The notes below the pieces were generated by a model. It did no database searches and was not told where the DNA came from. It saw only the letters and a list, made by a program, of their open reading frames with translations. The translations under genes and the position numbers were made by a program. Of a stretch of DNA of 64,000 nt, positions 37,891 through 46,027 are shown in pieces. Numbering within the stretch: position 1 is the first letter of the stretch; every line of letters begins with the position of its first letter. The DNA is from Oscillospiraceae bacterium (GTDB taxonomy: Bacteria; Bacillota; Clostridia; Oscillospirales; Ruminococcaceae): NCBI GenBank assembly GCA_017887325.1, contig JAGHIE010000001.1:1-64000 (forward strand), written 5' to 3'.

Positions 37891-37894
37891 GTGT

Positions 37895-38010
37895 AAATCT
37901 ACGGGGCAACCCAGAGTGTCTGCATAATCTTAGCGAGCAGTGTATTTGGATAACCACAGTTATCAAATACCTCGTTAGGGGTTGCCCCTAATACCCCGCT
38001 GAGAAAGGAG
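37895..38010. other. oriT: Candidate origin of transfer (oriT)
   Basis: The largest gap in the mobilisation cluster holds a nested inverted repeat: a perfect ten-base outer pair (GGGGCAACCC at 37903-37912 with GGGTTGCCCC at 37979-37988) enclosing a twelve-pair hairpin with one bulge (37942-37954 with 37959-37970, loop CACA). It lies immediately upstream of mobC and the relaxase gene, where oriT sits in related elements. The nick site cannot be read directly. A transcriptional attenuator is the alternative. Confidence 0.45.
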
Positions 38011-38018
38011 ATGAATCT

Positions 38019-38186
38019 TTGAGAGAGATTGTAATGTTTGCCGCCGGTTCAATCATCGGCGGATTTTTAGGAGTGACCACGATGTGTTTGGTTCAGATAA
38101 ACAAAAACAGTAACTATGTTTTCAGAAAGGATGAAGAAAAAAATGAGGAAAAGAAATATTCAGAAGATTATCAGATTGAGCCGTGA
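38019..38186 (+). CDS. DUF3789-like small membrane protein
   Basis: AAAGGAG precedes a TTG start (ATG at 38034 is an alternative). The 55 residues comprise one hydrophobic helix (IVMFAAGSIIGGFLGVTTMC) and a polar tail ending NEEKKYSEDYQIEP. It matches the DUF3789 type of tiny membrane proteins seen next to mobC in this element family. Its 3' end overlaps mobC. Confidence 0.65.
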   Translation: MREIVMFAAGSIIGGFLGVTTMCLVQINKNSNYVFRKDEEKNEEKKYSEDYQIEP

Positions 38187-38484
38187 TGAAGCTCAGGATT
38201 TACAGAAGAAAGCGAAACGCTCCTGTATGTCCGAATCAGGTCTTGTTCGCCTGCTCCTTAAAGGATACGAGCCGAGAGAAAAACCGGATGAAAGATTTTA
38301 TGATGTTATGCGAGAGCTTTCCGCAATCGGCAATAACATCAATCAGCTTGCAGCCAAAGCAAACTCTCTTGGTTTTGTTGACGCACCGCAGCTGAAAAAA
38401 GAAGCACAGCGCTGGCATAAGTTTCAGGCAGATGTGGAGCGAACTTTCTTAAGACCTGATAAGAGCGAAATGAAATGGCAGTAA
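38143..38484 (+). CDS. mobC: MobC-like relaxosome accessory protein
   Basis: This product of about 113 residues (MRKRNIQKIIRLSRDEAQDL...) has a ribbon-helix-helix-like basic N-terminus and the conserved MobC core VMRELSAIGNNINQLAAKAN. MobC helps the relaxase melt and nick oriT. In-frame starts at 38116 and 38131 are also possible; I chose 38143 from the position of the AGAAAGG. It overlaps both the DUF3789 gene and the relaxase start, showing tight coupling. Confidence 0.85.
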   Translation: MRKRNIQKIIRLSRDEAQDLQKKAKRSCMSESGLVRLLLKGYEPREKPDERFYDVMRELSAIGNNINQLAAKANSLGFVDAPQLKKEAQRWHKFQADVERTFLRPDKSEMKWQ

Positions 38485-39839
38485 GTAAATTGTGGTCAGT
38501 CACATCAAGACTCAGTCAGGTAATCGACTATGCCACCAATCCGGAAAAGACCGCAGCGAATATTTACACAGAGGAGCAATACCAAGCTCTTTCTGATGTA
38601 CTTGCCTATGCAAAGGACGAAGAAAAAACCGAGCGTGAGTTTTTCGTTGAGGGTATCAACTGTAATCCCTCTACTGCAAGAGAGCAGTTTGTATCAGTGA
38701 AAAAAGCATATGACAAGGATGATGGAATACAAGCTTATCACGGATACCTAAGCTTTAAGGAACAGAATATCTCTCCGGAGCTTGCTCAGAAAATCGGTAT
38801 GGAGTTTGCAAATGAAGTGTGGGGAAAAAGATTTCAGGTTGTAGTTACTACTCACCTCAATACAAAGCACTTGCATTGCCACTATGTCATTAACTCAGTT
38901 TCATTCATAGATGGCAAGCGTTGTCAGGATACTTCTTGGTTTAAATTCAGATTGGTTGCAGACAGAATCTGCGAGAAGTACGGACTGTATTACAACCCTA
39001 CTCCTAATCGCAGTAAGCAATCCTCTTACTACTATAAGCAGGAACAAGCCGGTATGCCGAGCCGATATTCCATCACTCGTGACGCCATTGATGAAGCGAT
39101 TGCACACAGCACTAACTTAAAGACCTTTGATTATATTCTGACACAGATGGGATATGAGCATTGCCTGAGCGAAAGCCGAAAGTATTGGACGATTGTTCCC
39201 AAAGGATATAAGAAGCCGATACGACTAAAGTCTCTCGGAGAAAACTACACCGAAGAAGCGATAAAGCGTAGACTGACGGAAAATCAGAAAATACTGATTA
39301 TCCCCTTTGCAAAAGAGACGGTAAGAATCAGGCAGTACCGACTGCCCACAAGAGAACACAAAATCAAAAAGGTTGGCGGACTGTATGGGCTGTATCTTCA
39401 CTACTGCTACAAATTAGGTTATCTGCCGAAGTACAAAAAACAGAATACCGCAAGGCTTCATTATCTTCTCAAAGAAGATTTACTGAAGCTGGACAAAATC
39501 ACTCAGGAGACAAGGCTGCTTGGACGGGAAAACATTTCAACCGACGAGCAGCTTTTCTCATATAAAGAGTCATTGCTGTCACAAATCAAAACTTTGACTG
39601 ACGATAGAACGCACCTGCGAAAACAATCAAGAAGAAATATGAGTGACGATGAGCTATCAAAGGTCAAAGAACAGATTGCAGCAATTACAACAAATCTTTG
39701 GACACTCAGAAAAGAGGTCAGCCTTTGTGATGACATTGCCGTAAGGTCAAAGATTATTGAAGCAAACCTTGAAACTGTAAGAGTGGACGAAGAAAAATCA
39801 GAACGAAAGGAGAAAAACCGCAATGACAAACGGAGGTGA
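38475..39839 (+). CDS. Relaxase (MOBP type)
   Basis: The 454-residue relaxase nicks oriT and pilots the strand into the recipient. The N-terminus MAVSKLWSVTSRLSQVIDY is standard for Tn1549-like relaxases. The HUH-type metal site HLNTKHLHCHYVINSV lies around residues 126-141, and the YYYKQEQAG and helical C-terminal regions follow. The C-terminal coiled-coil is short, so no primase or helicase domain is attached. It overlaps mobC by ten bases and pcfB by seventeen. Confidence 0.92.
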   Translation: MAVSKLWSVTSRLSQVIDYATNPEKTAANIYTEEQYQALSDVLAYAKDEEKTEREFFVEGINCNPSTAREQFVSVKKAYDKDDGIQAYHGYLSFKEQNISPELAQKIGMEFANEVWGKRFQVVVTTHLNTKHLHCHYVINSVSFIDGKRCQDTSWFKFRLVADRICEKYGLYYNPTPNRSKQSSYYYKQEQAGMPSRYSITRDAIDEAIAHSTNLKTFDYILTQMGYEHCLSESRKYWTIVPKGYKKPIRLKSLGENYTEEAIKRRLTENQKILIIPFAKETVRIRQYRLPTREHKIKKVGGLYGLYLHYCYKLGYLPKYKKQNTARLHYLLKEDLLKLDKITQETRLLGRENISTDEQLFSYKESLLSQIKTLTDDRTHLRKQSRRNMSDDELSKVKEQIAAITTNLWTLRKEVSLCDDIAVRSKIIEANLETVRVDEEKSERKEKNRNDKRR

Positions 39840-40620
39840 TGCGGCTGAACAAGTTGTCAGGCTTTCGCTTGAGGGCTTTGAAGTAGCCGCAAAATTAAGT
39901 GGAGCGGCAGCTAAGAATATTGCCGTTCTTTTGGTTTCTGTTCTTAAACAGGAACAAAAAACAAAAGGTAAAGCTCGTCTTACCAATATGATTAAGTCGG
40001 GCAAAGAACTCAAGGTGTTCTCTATCCCAAACAAAGATTTGAAAAAGTTCACCGAACAGGCAAAACGATACGGTGTTCTTTATTGTGTTCTAAGGGATAA
40101 GAATACAAAGGGCGATAATACCCCGGTAGATATTATTGCACGAGCAGAGGACGCTTCGAAAATTCAGAGAATCGTTGAGAGATTTGAACTTGGTAAGGTT
40201 GATAAGGCTGCGATTGTTACCGAAGCTCAGAAGTCTGTCGAAAAGCGTGAAGCTTTAGAAAAAGACAAGCCGGTAAAATCGAAAAATGAAATTATCACAG
40301 AAGAAGCTGTGAGAAAACCTATTCAGAAAGAGGGGTACTCTCAATCAAACCCCTCGGTAGCCAAAACGGACAAAAACCCTCCGTCAAGGCAAGACTCAGA
40401 GCCGGCAGATATGCAAACTGACAAGGGTACTGCTGTGAATGACAGAGCAAGAAAGCCATCGGTAAAAGAAAAGCTCGACCGATATAGGATGAAGTCCAAG
40501 CAGCAGAAAGAAACAGAACGCAAAGAGCCGGAGGTTAATAAGTCAAAAAACAACTCCAAACCGAGTCAAACCGTACACACGCAGCCAAAACCCAAAAGTA
40601 AAAAACCGAAAGAGAGGTAA
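39823..40620 (+). CDS. pcfB: PcfB / DUF3801-family protein
   Basis: AAAGGAG precedes the ATG. The 265-residue product has the DUF3801 domain in its first 130 residues (AKNIAVLLVSVLKQEQKTKGKARL, GVLYCVLRDKN, DIIARAEDASKIQRIVERF), matching PcfB of conjugative plasmids, which works with the relaxosome and coupling protein. The last half is a Lys/Glu/Ser/Pro-rich disordered tail, probably a flexible interaction arm. It stands between relaxase and coupling-protein genes as expected. Confidence 0.82.
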   Translation: MTNGGDAAEQVVRLSLEGFEVAAKLSGAAAKNIAVLLVSVLKQEQKTKGKARLTNMIKSGKELKVFSIPNKDLKKFTEQAKRYGVLYCVLRDKNTKGDNTPVDIIARAEDASKIQRIVERFELGKVDKAAIVTEAQKSVEKREALEKDKPVKSKNEIITEEAVRKPIQKEGYSQSNPSVAKTDKNPPSRQDSEPADMQTDKGTAVNDRARKPSVKEKLDRYRMKSKQQKETERKEPEVNKSKNNSKPSQTVHTQPKPKSKKPKER

Positions 40621-40625
40621 TCAAA

Positions 40626-41510
40626 ATGACAAACAATTTCACTCCTGCAAAAGCAGGACAAAATAAACCCCGACTCTCTAAAGAGGAATATGCCGAGAAG
40701 ATGAGAGCGGAAAAAGAAGCCGTATATCAAATGGCAGATGACACCGCAAGAGCTGTTGTATCTGACCCGGAGAAATTCAAAGCGTTTCTTGATACACAGA
40801 GCAGAATTGACAGATATTCTGCGGTCAATGCCCTTTTGATTTATAAGCAGCTTCCTGAAGCAAGCCAACTCAAAAACTTTGATGATTGGAGCAAGGAAAA
40901 TGTGAAAATTCAGAAAGGTGCAAAAAGTATTTCCATTCTTGAACCGGTTGAGTACGCAAAGCGAGACGGCACTACCGGTATCTCCTACAATGTGAAAAAA
41001 GTTTTTGACATCTCCCAGACAAATGGAAAAAGACCGCCTGCTCCGAGTGTAAACCGTGACCCAAAAGCATTGATTACTGTTATGCTTGATTCTTCACCTG
41101 TTGATGTGAAAGGAACGGATGAACTGCCATATCCGAATATGGCAGCATTCTACAATAACGAAGAACAGACCTTGTATGTAAAGCGTGATGTTGGAGACAG
41201 CGTGGCTGTTGCTCAGTGTGTAGCTCAGGAACTGGGACACGCTCAACTTTCCATTAACAGCGACCGTTACAGCAGAGCCGATATGGGATTTCAGGCAGTG
41301 TGTATTGGTTATATGCTCTGCAAAAAATATGGAGTTGATACACAGAACTTTGCCATCAACCGCATTCCTGCAAAGCTTTCTGAGAAAGAACCAAAGGAAA
41401 TTCGCAGCGAGCTTTCCAAAATAAGAAATGCTATGGCAGATGTTCATTCCCGTATTTCAGATGAACTGTACAAGAAGAAACAGGAACGCTCAAAAGATTA
41501 TGAAAGATAA
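40626..41510 (+). CDS. ArdC-N / metallopeptidase-like anti-restriction-type protein
   Basis: The 294-residue protein has an N-terminal segment like the ArdC ssDNA-binding module (TARAVVSDPEKFKAFLDTQSRID, YSAVNALLIYKQLPEA, DDWSKENVKIQKGAKSISILEP). A C-terminal zincin-like part has CVAQELGHAQLS, where the HExxH helix would be; the first histidine is replaced by glutamine. It may therefore be structurally zincin but catalytically impaired, as far as the sequence shows. Such proteins are thought to shield incoming DNA from restriction. Situated between pcfB and the coupling protein. Confidence 0.65.
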   Translation: MTNNFTPAKAGQNKPRLSKEEYAEKMRAEKEAVYQMADDTARAVVSDPEKFKAFLDTQSRIDRYSAVNALLIYKQLPEASQLKNFDDWSKENVKIQKGAKSISILEPVEYAKRDGTTGISYNVKKVFDISQTNGKRPPAPSVNRDPKALITVMLDSSPVDVKGTDELPYPNMAAFYNNEEQTLYVKRDVGDSVAVAQCVAQELGHAQLSINSDRYSRADMGFQAVCIGYMLCKKYGVDTQNFAINRIPAKLSEKEPKEIRSELSKIRNAMADVHSRISDELYKKKQERSKDYER

Positions 41511-41519
41511 GGTGGTATT

Positions 41520-41723
41520 ATGGCGAAAGAAGAAATGTATCATATCGCATTGGATGATTACGAACACGGCATTATTATCCGTTCTCTCAACGATGAAAAA
41601 ACAGATTTGATGAATGAGGGAAAATCAACGGATGCCGTAGATGACCTGATTATAAAGGTCGGAACTGCCCCAAAGAAAAAATTCAAAGTAGTTGAAAAGA
41701 GTCGCTCCGGTGAATCGAGGTAA
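41520..41723 (+). CDS. Small conserved element protein (paralogue of 17233)
   Basis: This 67-residue product (MAKEEMYHIALDDYEHGIII...) shares the layout of the 57-residue product near the tRNA: YH, DDYE or DSEY, a central LN-x-x-K, GK-S/Y-TD, DDLIIK and a KKKFKV basic end. The second copy inside the transfer operon shows this is a real family rather than noise. The function is unknown; the basic end could contact nucleic acid. It overlaps the start of the coupling-protein gene. Confidence 0.7.
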   Translation: MAKEEMYHIALDDYEHGIIIRSLNDEKTDLMNEGKSTDAVDDLIIKVGTAPKKKFKVVEKSRSGESR

Positions 41724-43506
41724 CGAAAGGCAGTCTTCAATTATTCTTTCCGTCATCGGTATTGTTCCGGTTGTGTGGTTAGCACTTTTAATCGCTCCTT
41801 CAGTTAAGGGAGGATTGCCGGAAATTATGACAAGCTTTTTGACAGTATTTAACAATCCATTCCATATAGAACTTTGCGAGGACAGCTTAAAAACTGTCCT
41901 CGTTTTGCTTCTCTGTTATGGGATGGGTATCGGAGTTTATTTCTCCACTCAAAGAAATTACCGAAGGCGTGAGGAACACGGTTCTGCAAAATGGGGCAAC
42001 GCAAGAACCGTAAATAAGAAATATATGCAGTCTCCGGCTTCAGCCAACAAACTAATGACACAAAATGTCTGTATCGGACTTAATGCAAAGAAGCACAGAA
42101 GAAACCTGAATACACTTGTTTGCGGCGGCTCAGGTGCGGGTAAGACAAGATTTTATTGCAAGCCAAATCTTATGCAGTGCAATAACTCTTTTGTCATCCT
42201 TGACCCGAAAGGAGAAATTCTCAGGGATACAGGAAGATTGCTTGAAGGCAAAGGATATGAGGTGCGAGTTCTTGATTTGATTTCAATGGAGAAAAGTCAT
42301 TGTTACAATCCATTTGTCTATTTGCAGAATGACAACGATGTGCAAAAGCTTGTAACAAACCTGTTTAAAAGCACCACACCGAAAGGCAGTCAGTCACAAG
42401 ACCCGTTCTGGGACACTTCTGCTTCAATGCTTTTGCTTGCATTAGTATTTTATCTTCATTATGAGGCTCCTGAAGATGAACAAAACTTTGCAATGGTAAT
42501 GGAAATGCTCAGAGCCGGTTCGATTGAGGATGAGGAGGATACACGCCCCTCTCCCCTTGATGAATTATTTGCTGAACTGGAAATGTCCAATCCCGACCAT
42601 ATTGCTTTGAAGTATTACCGTTCCTATCATTCGGGTGCAGCTAAAACTTTGAAGTCAATACAGATAACACTTGCTGCAAGGCTTGAGAAGTTTAACCTTG
42701 AAAGCCTTGCTTCTTTAACGACAACAGACGAACTTGACCTTCCCTCACTGGGAGAAAAGAAAGTTGCTCTGTTTGCTCTGATACCGGATAACGACTCCAG
42801 TTTTAATTTCTTGGTATCCATTTTATATACACAGTTGTTTCAGCAGCTTTTTTATGCCGCTGACCATATACACGGAGGTTCCCTTCCTGTTCCGGTTCAT
42901 TTCTTGATGGATGAATTTGCGAACGTCAGCTTGCCGGATGACTTCGATAAGATACTTTCGGTTATGCGTTCCCGTGGGGTATCTGTAAGTATCATCTTAC
43001 AGAACTTGGCACAGCTTAAAGCCTTATTTGAAAAGCAATGGGAAAGCATTGTCGGCAACTGCGACGAGTTTTTATATCTCGGCGGAAATGAGCAAAGCAC
43101 CCACAAATATGTGTCGGAACTTCTCGGAAAAGAAACCATTGATACAAACACATTCGGAAAAAGTACCGGACGAAGCGGCAACTATTCCACAAACTATCAA
43201 ATTGCAGGTCGAGAGCTTTTAACTCCTGATGAAGTTCGTATGCTCGATAACCAATATGCAATTTTGTTTATTCGTGGAGAACGCCCTGTTATGGATTTCA
43301 AATACGATATTTTGAAGCATCCGAATGTGGCACTAACAACAGATGGAAAAGCCTTGCCGTACAAACACGGTGAAGTTACCATCGAGCATTCTTCTATTTC
43401 TGTACTTTTGATTGACCCGGAAAAACTTCCGGAGGAAAGCTACGGAGAAACCAATTACGAACTTCTGTCCGATGAGGATTTTGAAGTAAATAAAAACTTA
43501 TTTTAA
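41710..43506 (+). CDS. virD4: VirD4/TraG-type coupling ATPase
   Basis: The coupling protein links the relaxosome to the type IV secretion channel. The product (about 598 residues) has two N-terminal membrane helices (about 12-32 and 55-80), Walker A GGSGAGKTRFYCKP near residue 140, VILDPKGEILRDTG, Walker B VHFLMDEFANV near 395, and the family's ILQNLAQLKALFEKQWESI. I favour the GTG at 41710 (AAAGAG eight bases upstream); a TTG at 41692 is possible. It overlaps the previous gene. Confidence 0.9.
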   Translation: MNRGNERQSSIILSVIGIVPVVWLALLIAPSVKGGLPEIMTSFLTVFNNPFHIELCEDSLKTVLVLLLCYGMGIGVYFSTQRNYRRREEHGSAKWGNARTVNKKYMQSPASANKLMTQNVCIGLNAKKHRRNLNTLVCGGSGAGKTRFYCKPNLMQCNNSFVILDPKGEILRDTGRLLEGKGYEVRVLDLISMEKSHCYNPFVYLQNDNDVQKLVTNLFKSTTPKGSQSQDPFWDTSASMLLLALVFYLHYEAPEDEQNFAMVMEMLRAGSIEDEEDTRPSPLDELFAELEMSNPDHIALKYYRSYHSGAAKTLKSIQITLAARLEKFNLESLASLTTTDELDLPSLGEKKVALFALIPDNDSSFNFLVSILYTQLFQQLFYAADHIHGGSLPVPVHFLMDEFANVSLPDDFDKILSVMRSRGVSVSIILQNLAQLKALFEKQWESIVGNCDEFLYLGGNEQSTHKYVSELLGKETIDTNTFGKSTGRSGNYSTNYQIAGRELLTPDEVRMLDNQYAILFIRGERPVMDFKYDILKHPNVALTTDGKALPYKHGEVTIEHSSISVLLIDPEKLPEESYGETNYELLSDEDFEVNKNLF

Positions 43507-43520
43507 CGGAGGATTTTAAA

Positions 43521-43880
43521 ATGAATATGTTTAAGAAAAATAACGAAAACAAAACTACTAAGAAGCTGCCTATGACCGGTAAGGTAAAAAAAGGATTCCG
43601 CACCTATTGTACTCTTGTGATGGCAGCAACAATTATTTGCGGTATGAGTGTAACAGCTTTTGCCGCAAATGACCCGATTACCGTTGTAAACAACCTTTCC
43701 GAATTTATCTTCGGACTTATTCGAGCAATCGGTCTTATCTTGCTTGGCTTTGGTATCGTTCAGGTCGGTCTTTCGCTGAAATCACACGACCCTTCTCAGA
43801 GAGCAAACGGATTCCTTACTCTTGCCGGTGGTGTTATCATCACCTTCGCAAAAGAAATCCTTACACTGATTACGGGCTAA
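43521..43880 (+). CDS. Maff2-family pilin-like membrane protein
   Basis: This 119-residue protein has a basic N-terminus, a long hydrophobic signal-like helix ending in VTAFAAND, and two hydrophobic segments (LSEFIFGLIRAIGLILLGFGI; ANGFLTLAGGVIITFAKEIL). The layout is that of a VirB2-like pilin or channel subunit, and it fits the Maff2 family of clostridial elements. Downstream a strong terminator hairpin would leave it expressed above the following genes, as expected of a structural subunit. Confidence 0.8.
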   Translation: MNMFKKNNENKTTKKLPMTGKVKKGFRTYCTLVMAATIICGMSVTAFAANDPITVVNNLSEFIFGLIRAIGLILLGFGIVQVGLSLKSHDPSQRANGFLTLAGGVIITFAKEILTLITG

Positions 43881-43900
43881 CTCTTACGCAATGACATACA

Positions 43901-43944
43901 GGGGTGTTCCTCAGGTTTTTTCAGGAACACCCCATTTTCTTTTT
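43901..43944 (+). terminator. Intrinsic terminator after the pilin-like gene
   Basis: GGGGTGTTCCT and AGGAACACCCC are perfect eleven-base arms followed by a T-rich run. Within the forward transfer operon it probably works as a partial terminator setting pilin excess. Confidence 0.75.
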
Positions 43945-43958
43945 AAGGAGGTACAGTT

Positions 43959-44543
43959 TTGAAAAAATATAATATTATTTACGCCGACCCGCCTTGGCAA
44001 TTTAAAGTTTATTCCTCAAAAGGACTTGGGCGTTCGGCAGAAAGCCACTATCCTACAATGAGCCTTGAAGAAATAAAAAGGTTACCAGTGGGTGAATTAG
44101 CTGCCAATGATTGTGCTTTATTTATGTGGACAACGGTACCGCTCTTGCAGGAGTGCTTTTCTATTATGAAGGCTTGGGGATTTGACTATAAGACTATTGC
44201 ATTTGTCTGGATTAAGCAAAACAAAAGAACCGACAGTCTGTTTTGGGGAATGGGATATTGGACAAGAGCAAATGCTGAACTTTGTATGCTTGCTACAAAA
44301 GGACATCCTAAAAGACAATCAGCGAGAGTCCATCAGGTTATTATTTCACACATCCAAGAACATAGTAAAAAACCAGAAGAAGCAAGAGATAGAATCGTTC
44401 AACTGATTGGAGATTTACCTCGTGTAGAGTTGTTCGCAAGAACAAAGAGTGATGGCTGGGACGTTTGGGGAAATGAAATCGACTGTGACCTAAAAATAGA
44501 AGGCTATCGCCCTTATTCGGGAGGTGATAAACGTGTCAGATAA
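43959..44543 (+). CDS. MT-A70-family adenine N6-methyltransferase
   Basis: The 194-residue product has the catalytic DPPW at residues 10-13 (IIYADPPWQFKVY), SAESHYPTMSLEEI, and the NADCALFMWTTVP and WTRANAELCMLATKG blocks of the MT-A70 family. It would methylate adenines in DNA (RNA is less likely in this setting), perhaps making the transferred element resistant to recipient restriction. AAGGAGG precedes the start. It overlaps the VirB6-like gene by about ten bases. Confidence 0.88.
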   Translation: MKKYNIIYADPPWQFKVYSSKGLGRSAESHYPTMSLEEIKRLPVGELAANDCALFMWTTVPLLQECFSIMKAWGFDYKTIAFVWIKQNKRTDSLFWGMGYWTRANAELCMLATKGHPKRQSARVHQVIISHIQEHSKKPEEARDRIVQLIGDLPRVELFARTKSDGWDVWGNEIDCDLKIEGYRPYSGGDKRVR

Positions 44544-45369
44544 CTGGGTAGTTCAAAATCTCCAAAACGCCCTTGAAACTTGGAATAGTAAGTTATCGGA
44601 AATATGGCAGCTGCTTACGACATCTCCGCAGGAGTTCAAAGGCGGAAGCATTTGGGCGGTGATGGTCAATATTAACGGAGCAGTTCAAGCAATCGGTCTT
44701 GCCCTGCTTGTTCTGTTCTTTGTTGTCGGTGTAGTTAAAACCTGCGGTAGTTTTACTGAGGTTAAGAAACCCGAACACGCATTGAAACTTTTTGTGAGAT
44801 TTGCGATTGCCAAAGGTGTAATTACTTACGGACTTGAGCTTATGCTTGCCCTGTTTAATATCGTGCAGGGAACCATTTCAACGATTATGACTTCTGCGGG
44901 GTTTGGTTCCCCAAATCAAACAACATTACCTGCTGAAATGATAACTACGATTGAAAGCTGCGGCTTTTTTGAAAGTATTCCGCTTTGGGCAGTAACTCTC
45001 ATCGGTGGTCTGTTCATTACCGTTCTGTCATTCATTATGATTATGACAGTATACGGGCGATTTTTTAAACTGTATATGTACACAGCTCTCGCTCCAATTC
45101 CGCTTTCTACGTTTGCCGGAGAACCGTCGCAAAATGTGGGCAAGAGTTTTATAAAAAGCTACTGTGCCGTGTTACTTGAAGGTGCGGTGATTGTTCTTGC
45201 CTGCATTATCTTCTCGCTATTCGCTTCTACCCCGCCGGTAGTAAACCCTGACGCAGCTGCGGTTACACAGGTCTGGGCATATGTCGGAGAGTTGGTTTTC
45301 AATATGCTTGTACTTGTCGGTGCAGTAAAAATGAGTGACCGAATTATTCGTGAGATGATGGGCTTGTAA
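44533..45369 (+). CDS. VirB6/TrbL-like conjugation membrane protein
   Basis: The GTG at 44533 follows GGGAGG with good spacing; a GTG at 44524 lies on the ribosome binding site itself. The 278-residue protein has about six hydrophobic helices (AIGLALLVLFFVVGVVKTC; AVTLIGGLFITVLSFIMIM; AVLLEGAVIVLACIIFSLF; VGELVFNMLVLVGAVKM). It corresponds to the polytopic inner channel subunit of Gram-positive type IV secretion systems. Position between pilin and PrgI agrees. Confidence 0.82.
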   Translation: MSDNWVVQNLQNALETWNSKLSEIWQLLTTSPQEFKGGSIWAVMVNINGAVQAIGLALLVLFFVVGVVKTCGSFTEVKKPEHALKLFVRFAIAKGVITYGLELMLALFNIVQGTISTIMTSAGFGSPNQTTLPAEMITTIESCGFFESIPLWAVTLIGGLFITVLSFIMIMTVYGRFFKLYMYTALAPIPLSTFAGEPSQNVGKSFIKSYCAVLLEGAVIVLACIIFSLFASTPPVVNPDAAAVTQVWAYVGELVFNMLVLVGAVKMSDRIIREMMGL

Positions 45370-45383
45370 CAGGAGGTTTTTGG

Positions 45384-45569
45384 ATGAAGAAAAATAAGAA
45401 AAATAACGATAAATGGCAGAAGAATTTTCCTGCCGCCTGCGATTGCAGACATTGTGTTTTCTATGGCGGAAAGAAAAACGGTATTGTTATCTGCCTTGCA
45501 GATTCTTGTACCGATGATAGTAAAACTCGTCATCCAAAACTGGCATATCGCAGAGAAAGGAGCTTTTAA
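45384..45569 (+). CDS. Small Cys-rich element protein
   Basis: AGGAGG precedes the ATG. The 61-residue product has four clustered cysteines (CDCRHC-x-FYGGKKNGIVICLADSC), suggesting a small zinc site. Its stop overlaps the start of the PrgI gene (TAATG), so it is translationally coupled in the transfer operon. No known function. Confidence 0.65.
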   Translation: MKKNKKNNDKWQKNFPAACDCRHCVFYGGKKNGIVICLADSCTDDSKTRHPKLAYRRERSF

Positions 45570-45928
45570 TGGAAGTCAAGATTAACCGAGAAATACGAAA
45601 CTATACAGAGTCAATGTTTTTTGGACTGTCGCTACGACAGTTCATTTTTTCTGTCCTTGCTTGTGCGGTAGCAGTAGGACTTTATTTCCTGCTTAAGCCT
45701 CACCTCGGAACAGAAACCGTATCGTGGGTGTGTATTTTGGGAGCTGCTCCGTTTGCAGCACTCGGATTTGTGAAATACAACGGAATGACTGCTGAGAAAT
45801 TTATTTGGGCTTTTATTAAGTCAGAATTTCTTATGCCGAAGAAGCTGGTATTTCATTCCCAGAACACCTATTACGAAGTGATGAAACCAATTATTGAACA
45901 AAGTCAGAAAATTAAAAAGGAAAGTTGA
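45569..45928 (+). CDS. PrgI-family protein (VirB3-like)
   Basis: This 119-residue protein has two membrane helices near the N-terminus (SLRQFIFSVLACAVAVGLYFL and VSWVCILGAAPFAALGFV) and a charged cytoplasmic end, the standard layout of PrgI proteins that take the place of VirB3 next to VirB4. The conserved opening EVKINREIRNYTE supports the call. In related elements virB4 follows directly; here an inserted nucleotidyltransferase unit separates them. Confidence 0.85.
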   Translation: MEVKINREIRNYTESMFFGLSLRQFIFSVLACAVAVGLYFLLKPHLGTETVSWVCILGAAPFAALGFVKYNGMTAEKFIWAFIKSEFLMPKKLVFHSQNTYYEVMKPIIEQSQKIKKES

Positions 45929-45945
45929 TATGCAAATTTTGAATG

Positions 45946-45998
45946 TTGACAAAACAAGGCTATTTAATTATAATGATATGATTTAGATTTAGCTAAAT
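45946..45998 (+). promoter_or_regulatory. Consensus promoter and palindrome for the nucleotidyltransferase gene
   Basis: TTGACA at 45946-45951 and TATAAT at 45969-45974 are separated by exactly 17 bp. A perfect 12-bp palindrome ATTTAGCTAAAT follows at 45987-45998, around or just past the start of transcription, where a repressor could bind. Confidence 0.75.
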
Positions 45999-46027
45999 GG
46001 GCGGCTTGGGATGAAAGGAGTTTTGTT

